DNA of 64,000 bases from Wuchereria bancrofti (lineage: Eukaryota; Nematoda; Chromadorea; Rhabditida; Onchocercidae): assembly GCA_005281725.1 (NCBI GenBank), contig SSBO01000001.1:5750399-5814398 (forward strand), read 5' to 3'. Made by a program: the position numbers and the translations under genes. The first letter of the stretch is position 1. Every line of letters begins with the position of its first letter. The notes below the pieces were generated by a model, which was given only the letters and a program-made list of their open reading frames with translations, was not told the DNA's origin and searched no databases. Positions 35,191 to 46,403 of the stretch are shown piece by piece.

Positions 35191-35918
35191 TTTTCATATG
35201 TTCATATGATATGCTTATTATTTTTAATAATCTTTTCTGAGTTTGTTTTTCTCAGCTTACCGTGTAAATTAGTTCACATTTACATTCCTTATGCGAAAGA
35301 TTCGTCTCATCATTCTCTGAGGCCTCGAGTTTTTTTGCATGGCATAAGTTAAGTGGTGCGTTATTCCATGAAGGAATTGGGAGTTGGAGTTACTGGATTC
35401 AGTTAGATTTTATTTTGATGGACGACTCAGGGAAATAATTCTTTGTCTATGACTATTATGAAAGAAAATTAGCTTGTAACCTATAATTTGTACACATAAT
35501 CTTTTCTGAGTTTGTTGTGGCAATATAACTTGGAAGTTATACTGCTTTGTGTAATTTTTTTCTTTTATTATGTGGTCCGCAATACAAGTTCAGACTAAAT
35601 GATGGTTTATAAAGCTAAGTAGTGTTCTGCTTTGAAACTTAAACAAGTTAGGAAGGTGAAGCTAGGTGAGACGGTTGCTATTTCGGATTTTCTGAGGAAG
35701 TCCAACGGAAATGTCATTTAAAACCCTGAGTTTTACTAAATTCGTAGGTTGTTTTAAAAGTGATATTGTTTTGAAGCATTGTTTAAATTATTCGATTACA
35801 TAAACAGTGAGAGTCGTGTCGAAAAGAGAGAATTTTCTCAAGAAATCTAATTATAGCTGTTGTTACTGTGACGACGTTTTAAGAACCGAAATCCTAAGGT
35901 TTTTCTAATGTAATTTAC
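35191..35918. other. spacer between WDR55 and ZNHIT2-like; no gene
   Basis: About 730 bp of AT-rich sequence between two + strand genes; no exon seen. Confidence 0.5.
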
Positions 35919-35928
35919 AGAATTAACA

Positions 35929-36836
35929 ATGCAGAATGAAGGGATTTCATGCCTGTCGTGTGGCTCATTTGACAGTTTAAATATTTGTCCAAGATGTGCT
36001 CTTGGATATTGCTGTGTTAAGTGTTATCGGAGTGAGCAACATCGGAAATGTTCAGAATCGTTTTATCGCGAATGTGTCGAGCAGGAATTGCGTTGTCGGG
36101 GTGATGCACAGAAGCCTTTGAAAACTTTTGAAGAATTCATGAATGAACAACCTGGGGATTTTCCGATGGATATGGGAATTCCAGGTATTTCGATTTTCTT
36201 TTTTTATGAAGGATTTCTTTATAGAAAATTTACTGGGAAATTATATTTGATAGAAATTATGATGTATAGGATTAGGTGCGTGTGACTAAGTAAAATAGTG
36301 AACACCTCTGACGAATGAAGGAAAGAAGTGAGATTATATGCATATTGAAGAGATATGGGCATTTAATAGTTATATAGTGATGGAAATATGATAAATCGAA
36401 AGATAATTTGATTATAAAATTATTAATTTGGATAAATTGCTGTTGTATTTTATATACAAATATTGTTTTCTTTTGTAATTCCAATAAATAATATGTTTCT
36501 TTTCATCAATTTTTCCACTTTCGTGCCATTTTTTTCTAGTTGATCATATATGTTCCAGATAGTTCTGATCATATAGTGGACTCGGATGATGATGATAACA
36601 TTGATAGTTATTTGGAGAAAGTAAAAGACGGATGCACTTCGGAATATCAGTCAGCCGATGAACGTGAGCTGGATAGACAACTAACATTACTTGGTATTGG
36701 TACAGACAGCGAGAGTCTTTTATCATCGCTCAGCGATATGGAAAAGAAGTCGTTTACCTTGTTTTACAATAAATTATTAGAACAAGAGTCTGGTCTTGGT
36801 CGATCAGTTTTCACGAAGAAGCACGAACCGAAATAG
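35929..36836 (+). CDS. ZNHIT2: HIT zinc finger protein, ZNHIT2-like (short)
   Basis: Two exons: 35929-36184 and 36559-36836, joined in phase, 177 residues. Residues about 8-45 form a HIT zinc finger: CLSCGSF, then CPRCALGYCCVKCYRSEQHRKC, followed by the family's FYRECVEQEL. The second exon is acidic (DSDDDD) and contains SLSDMEKKSFTLFYNKLLEQ, matching the segment after the finger in ZNHIT2. ZNHIT2 links the R2TP/TTT chaperone network with assembly of spliceosomal U5 and polymerase complexes. Human ZNHIT2 is about 400 residues, so this protein lacks most of the C-terminal half. Either the nematode protein is short or downstream exons were missed; the TAG stop lies in a duplicated 14-bp motif. 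ATG is 8 nt after a TTTACAG acceptor (35919-35920), fitting SL addition. The acceptor of exon 2 (GTTCCAG) was chosen by frame. Confidence 0.8.
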
Positions 36837-36921
36837 GGTAACAATGTCTGTATACAGTTTGTACCGTTTTTTTTTTTTTTTTTTTTAAATAGGGTAACAA
36901 CGTTGTTTTTTTTTTTTTTTC
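36831..36921 (+). repeat. duplicated AAATAGGGTAACAA with poly-T tracts
   Basis: AAATAGGGTAACAA occurs at 36831-36844 (containing the ZNHIT2 stop) and again at 36887-36900. Each copy lies close to a long T run (about 36867-36886 and 36904-36921). Confidence 0.8.
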
Positions 36922-37810
36922 TTTGTAGAGGCGTGAAGCCCTTCCATGGTAACCAAATATTTGCATGGAATGAAACCTTTTTTTCGGTCTTAAAATTTTA
37001 AGAAAACGAGTACTCATGCTCACTACTATTTTCGAAGTAAAATTTCTTTGTGATGAAAAATGCCTTTTTCATCATTGATATTGTATACCTTTTTCATCAT
37101 TGATATTGTATATCAGGTTGTAAAAAATTAAATATGTCTGTATTGTTATGGATTGGATATTTATTACGTCCGTGTTTCGGCATTTTTGAAATTGGAAATT
37201 TGGGATTCATCGTTTAAGGAAAATTTCTTCGAATTTTTATTTCTAAAAGTAAGCTGATTATTTCGACTGGTTTTGGTATTTAATGTGTGTATACTGACTA
37301 AGGTTTCCAAAATTCGCGAGAATCTTAGTCCTAGTAATGCTGAGATTAAAGCCTTATTGCCAAACCTATGGTTCTGTTGTTTCAGACAGTTCTGTAACTT
37401 ATTTTTTGCTTTGTAAGGAACATGCCAAGATCCACTTGCGAAATGTTATTATGTAGTTTTCTATTGTTTTCTTCTAAGGTGCAGTTTGTTCGTTCTTTCC
37501 GAAAATCTAATAAAAATTTTGGATTACTTATATTTGTTGTTCAGTGGTATGTGTATATATCGTATGATTATACTTAAATCTCTAAACAGTAATTATGTAT
37601 TAGATTTTAAAGATATGTTGCACTTCAAATTTCTGTTTAGACTAAAGGTGTTTTTCTCGGTGGGATTCATCTTCAGTGTTGTAAGTATTAAGCTGTGTTC
37701 ATGTTCTTTGTATAAGTATTTAGTATAATAGTAAATACGATATTCTAGTGATATGAAGATAGTAAAGGAGCTGATATATTAAAAGATCAGGACCACCTGT
37801 AGGTTTTTAC
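36922..37810. other. spacer upstream of MRPL21; no firm gene
   Basis: Contains a less AT-rich patch after CTTTTGTAG (about 36930-36970), too short to call as an exon, and a 25-bp tandem repeat listed separately. Confidence 0.45.
37063..37112 (+). repeat. 25-bp tandem duplication
   Basis: Two perfect adjacent copies of a unit beginning CCTTTTTCATCATTGATATT, at 37063 and 37088, in the spacer between ZNHIT2-like and MRPL21. Confidence 0.92.
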
Positions 37811-37820
37811 AGTTTTAGTT

Positions 37821-38999
37821 ATGGTCGTTACTCTGCTTGGATCTTTCAAATTACTTATGAGACAGGCAAGTACGACTATTAAAGCGGAAATTGTTCATAT
37901 ACATAAAATTGAGGAGGTAATTTATCGTTTCATTGAAATTTTCTTGATTGTTTTTTTGCTGCCGTTGCGAGTGAATTATTTATGTACTTAGAAGCGTTCA
38001 TTTAAAATTGAACTTTTATCATTTTTGAGGATTTTCAATGTTGCTAAAGTGTCAAGAACAGTGAATTCATAAACATTACATTAATAACTGAAATATTTCT
38101 TCGAAGGTCACGAGTGCAATCGAACAGGAATGGAAGCAAAGAGACACCCGTCTTTTTGCCGTTGTATATATTAATAAACGTCAGTTCAAAGTATCAGAGA
38201 ATGATTTGATTGCTTTATACGACAATGTACCCTTGGATGTGGGTGATAAGATTAAGTTAGAAAAGGTTACTTTTGATATAAAGAATCCAACTTTTAAAGT
38301 ATATGAAGGAAAATTGATGCTGTCCTATTATGTTTTATTCTGTCCATGGATACACTTGTATTTCTTTTTCTTATTAATCTTTTTCCTTTTTCTTATAAAT
38401 ATGTTAATTTTTATCACTGGTCTTGGTATATCGAGACAGAAAAAAATCTGAATTGTTTTCATTGTGTATTTGGGCTGTTTGTAATTATTTTTTAACATTT
38501 CACATTTATAACATTTACTTAACAAGATCAATCTTTGATATGTAAATTACTATTAAAAAGAGATTTCCAGAAATCTTAATAAGGAATTTGAATTTTTAGG
38601 TTTTGGCAGTTGGCGGCAAAAACTTCACATTATTTGGTCGACCACTGATACATTCACCAGTAGTAACAGTTAACGCTACTGTTGTTGAAAAAACAACATC
38701 TTATCCACAGCTCAGATATATGATGAACAACCATACAAAAGCGCGAACTCTGCATTGTATTTCTTTCTTCCTATTATAACTGGTTTCATGATTATTGAGA
38801 AATTTTATACATTTTACAAATAAACTGTTGCTTATGAAATTTGCCCAGAAAAACTTCCTTAAATTTGATAATTCAAAGTAATTATAAGCATTTTATCAGA
38901 GTCTCAACATGAGCTCTCATTTCCAATTTTTCAGGGATGAGTCGTGAAACGACGATACTAAGGATAAATAACATTAAAGTTGAAAGAACGGATTTGTGA
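37821..38999 (+). CDS. MRPL21: mitochondrial ribosomal protein bL21m (MRPL21)
   Basis: Four exons in phase: 37821-37916, 38107-38265, 38600-38756, 38935-38999, 158 residues. The bL21 fold is seen in RLFAVVYINKRQFKVSENDL, VPLDVGDKIKLEKVLAVGGK and FTLFGRPLI, then VNATVVEKT, with the C-terminal ETTILRINNIKVE typical of the mitochondrial form. It is a component of the large mitoribosomal subunit. The N-terminus (MVVTLLGSFKLLMRQASTT) fits a mitochondrial presequence. ATG lies 8 nt after TTTTTACAG (37811-37812), a likely trans-splice site. A second intron-like open stretch after 38265 is long and hydrophobic and is read here as intron because the conserved frame resumes at 38600. Confidence 0.92.
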
Positions 39000-39796
39000 T
39001 TATGCGATTTTTTTCACATGATCACGGATCGGGATTTTTTTCTTTGCTTTGTTAAATTTTAAATTAGGCGGAAAAGCAGTTTCAAAATGACGGTAGTTTC
39101 AAACAAAAAAGGGAGGGTTTAATTTGTTTCTGAAATTAATTTAACGGAATAAATTGTAGTGTTTGCTTTTAAGATTTGGAGCACTCACCTGTTGCTGTAA
39201 ATGATTGATGTTGTAAATGGTCGATAAAACATTTCATTTCATTGTCTAAATTAAAATAATGGAACAGCAAATAAAATTTTTAGTGTCTTACTATTCTTTC
39301 GCAATTTATATGTTGAATTCTGAAAGTCGAAAGACCTAGTTTCGGAGAGTTTAGAAATATATCGACAAAAAAATTTGCAATTGCAAACATTTTCGTGTGT
39401 ATTTACTGATGGTGGGCATTTGCAAAAAGTGATTTATGACGAGGGCGGATTCGCTATTTCCATAAGACGTCTCATTTAACCCAAATTAACCAATTCCTTC
39501 TGATCCCTTCTCGTTAATTTCCTTTTATCTTTTTTTGAGCATTTGATCGCTGGCATGAGGGAGGTGCATCTTTCACGATATCTGATTAACTGTTTTCATT
39601 GGTATCATTGATCAATGCAGTACCTATCACCAATGTAAGTGATGGTGCTGGTGATAATAGTGTGGCACAGTGGTAATTGTAGAATTATTCAATTATAATG
39701 ACTATAGCTGATAACAGTTGTTAAATGCTGCTCTATACTTTATTTCGAATTAATCTATTAAGGTATTTCAACTTTTTATAAGTGAACCGACGGAGG
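39000..39796. other. spacer between MRPL21 and collagen; no gene
   Basis: No exon seen. It must contain the collagen promoter and the MRPL21 3' end. Confidence 0.5.
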
Positions 39797-42135
39797 ATGT
39801 CTGTAGAAAATGCAACATTGGGGGCGATAATATTTTCCGGTGCAACACTCCTCGTTTGTTTATTAGCGATCGCTGCAATACACAAAGATGTTACGTTCAT
39901 TTGGAACGAACTAGATTCGGAAATTGTTTCTTTCAAGGTTTAAGACTTATTTACTGGATTACTGCTAAAACTCTTTCGGTACCAGAAATGTCGAGCCGTA
40001 AAATCACTTTTATTTATTTAGGTTAAAACGGATGATTTGTGGAAAGAAATGATCGGCCTTGGCGCTGGCACTCCGTCAAATCGCCTACGTCGTCAGGCTA
40101 GCTACAATATTTATGATAAGGGTAAAAAAAGTGATGGTAATGGTTATGACAGTTCTAGTGGAAGTAGCAGCAAATACGATAGCTTATCGAACAGTAACAG
40201 TGGCAGCAATTACGGTGGCTCAGCGAGTGGTAGTAATTATGACAGTAGTGATGGTGGTAATGGATACGGTGCTGGAGGAACAAATTATGGTGACGTACCA
40301 CCAGCGGTAGTCAATGAACGATATAATAATCCATACAGTGTGAACCCACAAGAAGGTGACCCTTTTATTTCCATTGAAAATTTCGCAAGGAATAATAAGT
40401 AAAAAAGTCTGAATGTTAAAGTCGGAATGAGAATAAGTACTGAGGAAAATATCTTTAGGAGATAGACATTCATTATTAAAAATTGGAAAAAGCGATTAGA
40501 AAAGTCTCAAGCATATTCTAAGGAAAAGATGAGGCTATAGCATTTGTTTTAAATATATGTCAAGTCCAAAATTGATTTCAAGTCCAAAATTTTTTTGAAA
40601 ATTTTAATTATTGTGATTAGTGTAAACTTTTGTAAAAAAATCATTAAGTGATCCCCAGCAAAACGAATTATAATGAGGAACGAAACACTGAGGCCGAAAT
40701 TCATCCAAAAGGTTTCGCCCCAAGCAGAGAACCAACAGCGGATGTTGGCGATTACACTTATAAGAAACCACCTGCTACCGGTATTTTTGTCTCACCAACC
40801 CGTTATAGTGACTCAAACGGTCAATCCGGGCAACAGTTTCGTCCAGTCAGCGGTTCTTTCATACCTCCAGGTTTCCCAAAAAATGGGCGGTGTAGTATGT
40901 TTTTATATTTTCATTTTTTAGTTTACTTTTTAATTGTGAAATCTGTTCATTTCAAATTTTGAGTCAAATTTTAAATCAAACTTCTTCAAATTATTCATCA
41001 AAAAATTTTGGAAACTGATAGAATTTCAAAGCTTCTTAATTTCAATTAAATTATAAAATACTTTTATACTTCAATATAAAGTTTTCGTCGACGGGATCAG
41101 AAAATTTAATAAAGTCATTACATTTTTTGGATTAAACCATGTGATAGAGGTCCGGAAATTCCAGTGTGCAGTTTGGAAAATACTTGTCCACCGGGTTCGC
41201 AGGGACCGAAAGGTGAAAAAGGTGTTGATGGCGAAAATGGGATCCCTGGTAAAAATGGTATGGATGGAATTGATGCAGATGATATTCAGCAAGAAGGTCC
41301 ATCTGGATGTTTCAATTGTCCAGAAGGTCCACCTGGTCCTCCGGGACCTCCTGGTCGGCCGGGTATCCGGGGTCAACGTGGACCGAAAGGTGCACCAGGT
41401 TTTCCGGGACGTGATGGAAATCCAGGACCACCGGGCGATATTGGTCCACCGGGACCACCAGGTACTTTTCCTTATATTTTAAATTTTTGCAGATTTTCCA
41501 CATGCTGATTTCTCCAGTAATACTTGGTTTTGATTTTTATATAGGATTGGATGGTAAACCCGGAGAGCCAGGAGAAAAGGGCGCTGATGCCGAAAAAGTT
41601 GTTGGACGAAAAGGCAATCGTGGTCCACCAGGTGACCAGGGCCCTGAAGGACCACCAGGCGATAAGGGCAAGGATGCATCACCGGGAGAACCAGGTCCTG
41701 AGGGGCCGGCAGGACAACCCGGCTTCCAAGGGCCACAAGGAAGTGATGGTGAGGAAGGTCCAGAAGGTCCACCTGGAAATCCTGGCAAAGATGCTGAGGT
41801 TCGTTTTAAAACCAGAAAAACTTTTACCTTTTAACTCACTAAGTTTATTTCAAATTTAATTTTGAAGCTCTTTCAATCCCTGAGTTTGCTATTCATGTTG
41901 TATGGTCACTTATATTTTATAAATTCTGAGGCTTTAGTACTGTCCATGTCCGGCGCGTGAACATAATGCTGCTCATCGGTTACATCCTGGTTCCGGAGGA
42001 AATGATGATAACGAAAACAAAACAGATGACGTACAATTTAAGACTGATGAAGAAAGTGGACAGTTCGGAAAAACTGATTTCGAAAATCCTAACGATAATG
42101 ATAAAGGTTATAAATCACGACGCACGCTGCTTTGA
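39797..42135 (+). CDS. nematode cuticle collagen with extended N-terminal domain
   Basis: Six exons in phase: 39797-39937, 40022-40398, 40659-40889, 41148-41461, 41545-41798, 41938-42135, 504 residues. Exon 1 and the start of exon 2 are the nematode cuticle collagen N-terminal domain: signal/anchor [20 protein letters not shown], then W and FK-x-DDLW motifs. The furin-like site RLRR follows at about residue 67. Exons 2-3 add a long Ser/Gly/Tyr/Asn-rich, non-collagenous insert of about 150 residues. Exons 4-5 hold the Gly-X-Y repeats in blocks, separated by Cys clusters (CSLENTC, CFNC) and an interruption at GADAEKVVG. After the triple helix come the YCPCP knot and an acidic Asp/Asn-rich tail. 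It is secreted by hypodermis and cross-linked in the cuticle. At about 500 residues it is larger than the common 290-330. I cannot match it to one named collagen. Confidence 0.92.
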
Positions 42136-43397
42136 AATTACCGTTGTAGCCATCGTCTTCCATTGATTATTGTATTCTATATTTTGGAAAAATTCTATTC
42201 TTCAGTCATCTTTTCCATGTATTCGCGAAAGCCATTATTCCATTATTCATTATTCTAATTTTCTTCTAAATATAATTTTCACGTATCTCTCACTCTCCCT
42301 TCAAAATTGTTTGTTTGACTAATTCAGAGTTTTACTAACGGTTGTGGAAATATTTTCCACAACTGTTAGGAAGACGTGCTGTGTTCGTTAAATTCAAGAA
42401 AATAAAAAGGTTAATCGACATTTGTCAGAAAAACTTATAATGTGTCGAAATAATTCCGTATCAAATCCATAAGACTAAAAATTGTCTTGCTTGATTGTTT
42501 CTTGGACAAATATAAATCTACTTCAATTTTATATTCCATTATGCAATCATTTATCCAACACTTATCTTCTAATTGTTGTGAGCTTACCTGTTGTAGGTAA
42601 ATTTTCTACATTGGCTGGAGTGTTACAGTTTGTTAACAAAGAATACGTTCACTGCTTAATATGTTTAAAATTGCTCTCAATTTTACTGTTAAGATCTTCA
42701 GTTCACAACCAAACTTACATTCGATTGTTAAAGAATTTTTGGCTCTTAGTTCAACTAACCTTTTCTGTTCTAAACCAAATCTACACTTGCAATGTCGAAA
42801 TATTGTAGAGGTCTTCCAGTCGCTCTTATGAGCAATTAATAAGATATCAAAAACCAACTCGTATTATATCAAGAGCAAGATCATCCGGCAATCATGACGC
42901 CCTTTAATCACCGTGATTATGTGCTTTGTTGCAACCCAATGTCTGCGTCAGTTTTCGAGTATCAGCAAGTTTCAGTTTAGTTGGTCTTGCGGTTTCCCTT
43001 CATTTAAATGATTCGCATCCCTTTATTTTTTCTCCTTATCCCACACTCATCGACAACACCTCTACGAAATTATTAGTATATTGTCAACATAGATTAATAC
43101 TAGATTAAGTAACGTAGTTGTTAGTGGATAAAATTCATTAAACAGACTCCATTACACGATACATTTGTCTATACAAATACAGCTTTCCTAACAAGTCCCT
43201 GCAAGTTTTGAACAGCATGCATTTTCGTGAAATGACACAGTATGTCGCACGGACTTGAAATTAATTCGTTTTTCAATGATTATTCATTTTTTTTTTAACT
43301 TTTCAAAGTCTTTGTTCCATTTTAAATGCGAAAAAGAATTTTTAATTTTGAACAAAAACCTGAACAAACATCGGAATTTTCAATAATTTATCACAAA
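42136..43397. other. convergent 3' flanks of collagen and PAN-domain gene
   Basis: Only short frames. Contains the strong hairpin listed next. Confidence 0.55.
42335..42369. repeat. perfect-loop inverted repeat (16-bp arms, 3-bp loop)
   Basis: CTAACGGTTGTGGAAA, then TAT, then TTTCCACAACTGTTAG. The arms pair at 15 of 16 positions (one G opposite T, still a wobble in RNA). It lies 200 bp after the collagen stop. Confidence 0.85.
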
Positions 43398-46300
43398 TCA
43401 ACTTTTGAACAGTAAATCATCGACCACTTTCTTTTGTTTTTTTAGTGGACAACTTATCTCGAAATAATCCACAATATCTGTGTTCTCTTCCACAAAAAGA
43501 TTCTCTTGCGTTTGTCTGTTTTCACTGTTTAGAATACAATTTTGTTCCAATTCCTGAAAGTAGCTTTTAGAAATTTCATTTAACTATACCGTTCCGCTTC
43601 ATCTAATCTATACATCATTTACACATTATGAACTGTACAGACACATAAAAGTATGTATTAGTAGACGTAAATAACTCATAATCTCTTTTAAAGTTCAATT
43701 CAGAAATAGCTAAACTCTACCTCATAAAAATATAAGGCACTGGTGCAGTTCATTGCAAACAACTGCCGTGATTTCAAGCAATTCTCGAAACATCTCATAA
43801 ATGATCGCGCCGTAACTACTGCTTCCGCAAATCCAACCAGTATCATTTGTGGGAAACGATTTACGCTTTGACATTCGCTACTGCAAATATGTGTGGAATT
43901 AAATGGAATTCGAAAATTGGAGGCTATTTTTGAGTGCCTCAAAAAGATACACATAAATGTATAGGAAAGTAGTGAGAATTATAACCTTATTAAATCATCC
44001 TCTACACAAATTTTCTCATAATAGTTAGCATATAAATTTGGTTTGAGCTGTCTGGCACCTCGTGGCGTTGCTACTTCTCTAAATAAACTACAACCGTTCT
44101 CGTCATAAACGAAAGAACGACATCCGAAACTGCGTCCTTTATCATCCTGAAAATCTTACTTTAAATCACTGCGAAGAAAAATGCAATGGTGCTTTTCAGA
44201 ATTAAAAATTTGATTTAAAAACTCTAGAATTAGGATTTTTGCATAAACAAAACTTTTCTTTGTCATTTCTTCTGAACAAATTTTGGATTTAAGTAGTTTA
44301 ATAATTGGTTAATTTGGCGGCTGTTCATCAAGAAGTCTAGTTTCATTTCCAAATAATGGTTCGAACTTCGTTCATGAAACTATTTCAATTGGAGCAAGCC
44401 TTAATCCTATGTATTGTAAATAGTAAATAGAAAATTGAAATAAACGAACGATGTTGTTGGTACATGCATCAATACATGCATCCAAATTATAAGCCTTCAG
44501 ATCTATCTGACTGACACTGTCAAGCTTAAATCCTGGAGTCCGCAGATACTTAGTAACTGTGCCTTCTTTACATGTCTTTTGATTCGTATCTTCCTTAGTT
44601 GAAACATTCAATAGTATGGTATTGCTTAACTTTCCGTCTGGAAATATGAATTTAAAATCAACAGTAAAAATTACTCGCAGTTAATTTGACTACCGTAAAT
44701 CCTTCCTAAGGTCGTTTTTTCGTTTAAAATTTATGAATGAGGACAAGCCTATAGAATCAATTGTTGCTTTCTTCGATTTTTTTACATATTCCAAATCACA
44801 TCCATCAGCAAAAGTTGGCTCCAAATAAGAATGTTCGTAGTACTTGAGCAATCTATAGAAAGAAAAAAACAGGTGGAATATCGAATCATTTCTAGGAATT
44901 GATGAATTTTTTAAGTATTTTAAGTATTTAAGCATATATTGAGTTTCAAGAAAATGGATACACTAATTCTCTGTGAATCCATTGTAAGGAACATTTAAGG
45001 GAAAACTTACTTTGCCGGTGGTTGATCACCTTGACGAGTAAAGAAATCGCAAATCTAAAAGCAGATTAATTTGGGAAAATTTTTTGTTTTTCATTTATTT
45101 TTTTTTTCTGCAACACAGGGACTCCTTCTGCGTTCCCGTTCCCAGCTCAACTGACAGAAGTGTTCCATCTCGCAATCTTTTTAACCGGTGGAAATGTAAT
45201 CAGCATTTGGAAAAAGTTTTTATGTCTCGAACTTAATAATTCTAATTGTGCAAATTGAAATGTAGAGATTTTTGAAATCTCAAAATGTTTGCAAATTTAG
45301 GGCCTTCTCTGAAAACTTGAAAAAGTACCTCATTAGCAACATCGTACACTAATGATCGACAACTGTAAATGCCACTTTGTGATTGCATACATCGTTGTTT
45401 ACATTGTTCTAATTGCATATTGACTTTCCGCTCGTACGGTTGCGCACTGATAATAATGCATTCGTTATAGACTCGAAAGCATACATCACCTGGAAAGATT
45501 ATCAAGTATCTACATAAATGACCCACATAATTGAGATAAAGATGAAATATTCCCAGTAATTATGACTATTTCTTGAGGATGGAAATCTGGAACTACAAAT
45601 ATTACGAATGAAGTTTCGAATAGTTACGCACTCAGATCTGGTGCGCCAATGACCACATCACGTTGCTGACTGCGCGATACAATATTCTCTGTAGTGGAGA
45701 GCTGGAATTTTGTTTTAACATTATTTGCCTTCCTGATCGTTCGTTATTGAAGATTTTTATCAAATTTTGTATCTATATATCAGAGTTCTTTTTTCAATTG
45801 AAAAAGGAATAGGATTCATTAAGTGCTATCTTTTTTATAAAGATATGTATCAGTGATGGATGTATCTTTTATTAATTTAATTTCCATTGAATGACTCTTA
45901 TACATCAACTTAAACTTACTCCTTTGCTCTTGTTCGAGTGTCCTCTGTCCTTATGTTTGGCGCCATTAGCTGCCTTTGATATAGTTTGCGTAGGAAAACT
46001 GATGCCAAATTCTGTCCTACGCCTTTTTCCCGCACTGCATGTTTTAATTTTTTAAAGAGAATAGAGCTTTAAATTTCACGAGATTTAAAAATTTTTAGCT
46101 TTAAATCGTTTTATGAACATATTTCAATTTCACGAACATCCAATCTAATGAAAATAGGTTTACATCTCTTCCGTTAGATGTTACTTTCATCTTTTTCCCA
46201 GAAATGGTGCTCTATTAAACATGAAAATCTCCATCATTTGCTAAATCCAGGAGATGTTCATTGATGAAAAATGAAATTTAAAGTTTAAAATTTCAAAAGA

Positions 46301-46401
46301 AGCCCATACTTATTTTGATTCATGTCGTATTCATTTTTCATGCTCAAACACTCCCTTACCGACATGAGCACAAGAAAGCAGAATAATAGCCATGTCCTCA
46401 T
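43398..46401 (-). CDS. secreted protein with three PAN/apple-type domains
   Basis: Exons, 5' to 3': 46401-about 46352 (signal peptide, MRTWLLFCFLVLMS), 46034-45920, 45701-45632, 45489-45329, 45054-45011, 44852-44694, 44624-44450, 44146-43986, 43880-43721, 43553-43398, about 415 residues. All joins after the first close in phase; the first needs a GTGTTTG donor rather than the nearer GTAAGG. Domain 1 has DVCFRVYNE, LEQCKQRCMQSQ, YSCRSLVYD and ICDFF; domain 2 has KTCKEGT, LDACIDACTNN, FGCRSFVYDENGCSLF; domain 3 has SSECQSV, RCFENCLKSR, NCTSALYF. These Cys patterns, with QxC and CxSxxY, are PAN/apple modules, used in nematodes in apical matrix and cuticle proteins. No ZP domain or membrane segment is present, so it is probably a free extracellular protein. 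The 44694/44624 join uses a GTTAAG acceptor chosen by phase. Confidence 0.82.
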
Positions 46402-46403
46402 CT

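Noticed and set aside
36831..36900. Retroposon with target site duplication at the ZNHIT2 stop
   Set aside because: The repeated 14-mer flanks a T run, but the T run is on the wrong side for a normal poly(A)-tailed insertion in either orientation; slippage or tandem duplication is simpler.
37486..37728. Upstream membrane-protein gene before MRPL21
   Set aside because: The frame is hydrophobic only because of T-rich sequence and has no splice or start context.
41071..41788. Minus-strand proline-rich frames over the collagen exons
   Set aside because: They are mirror frames of Gly-X-Y repeats, which keep all frames open.
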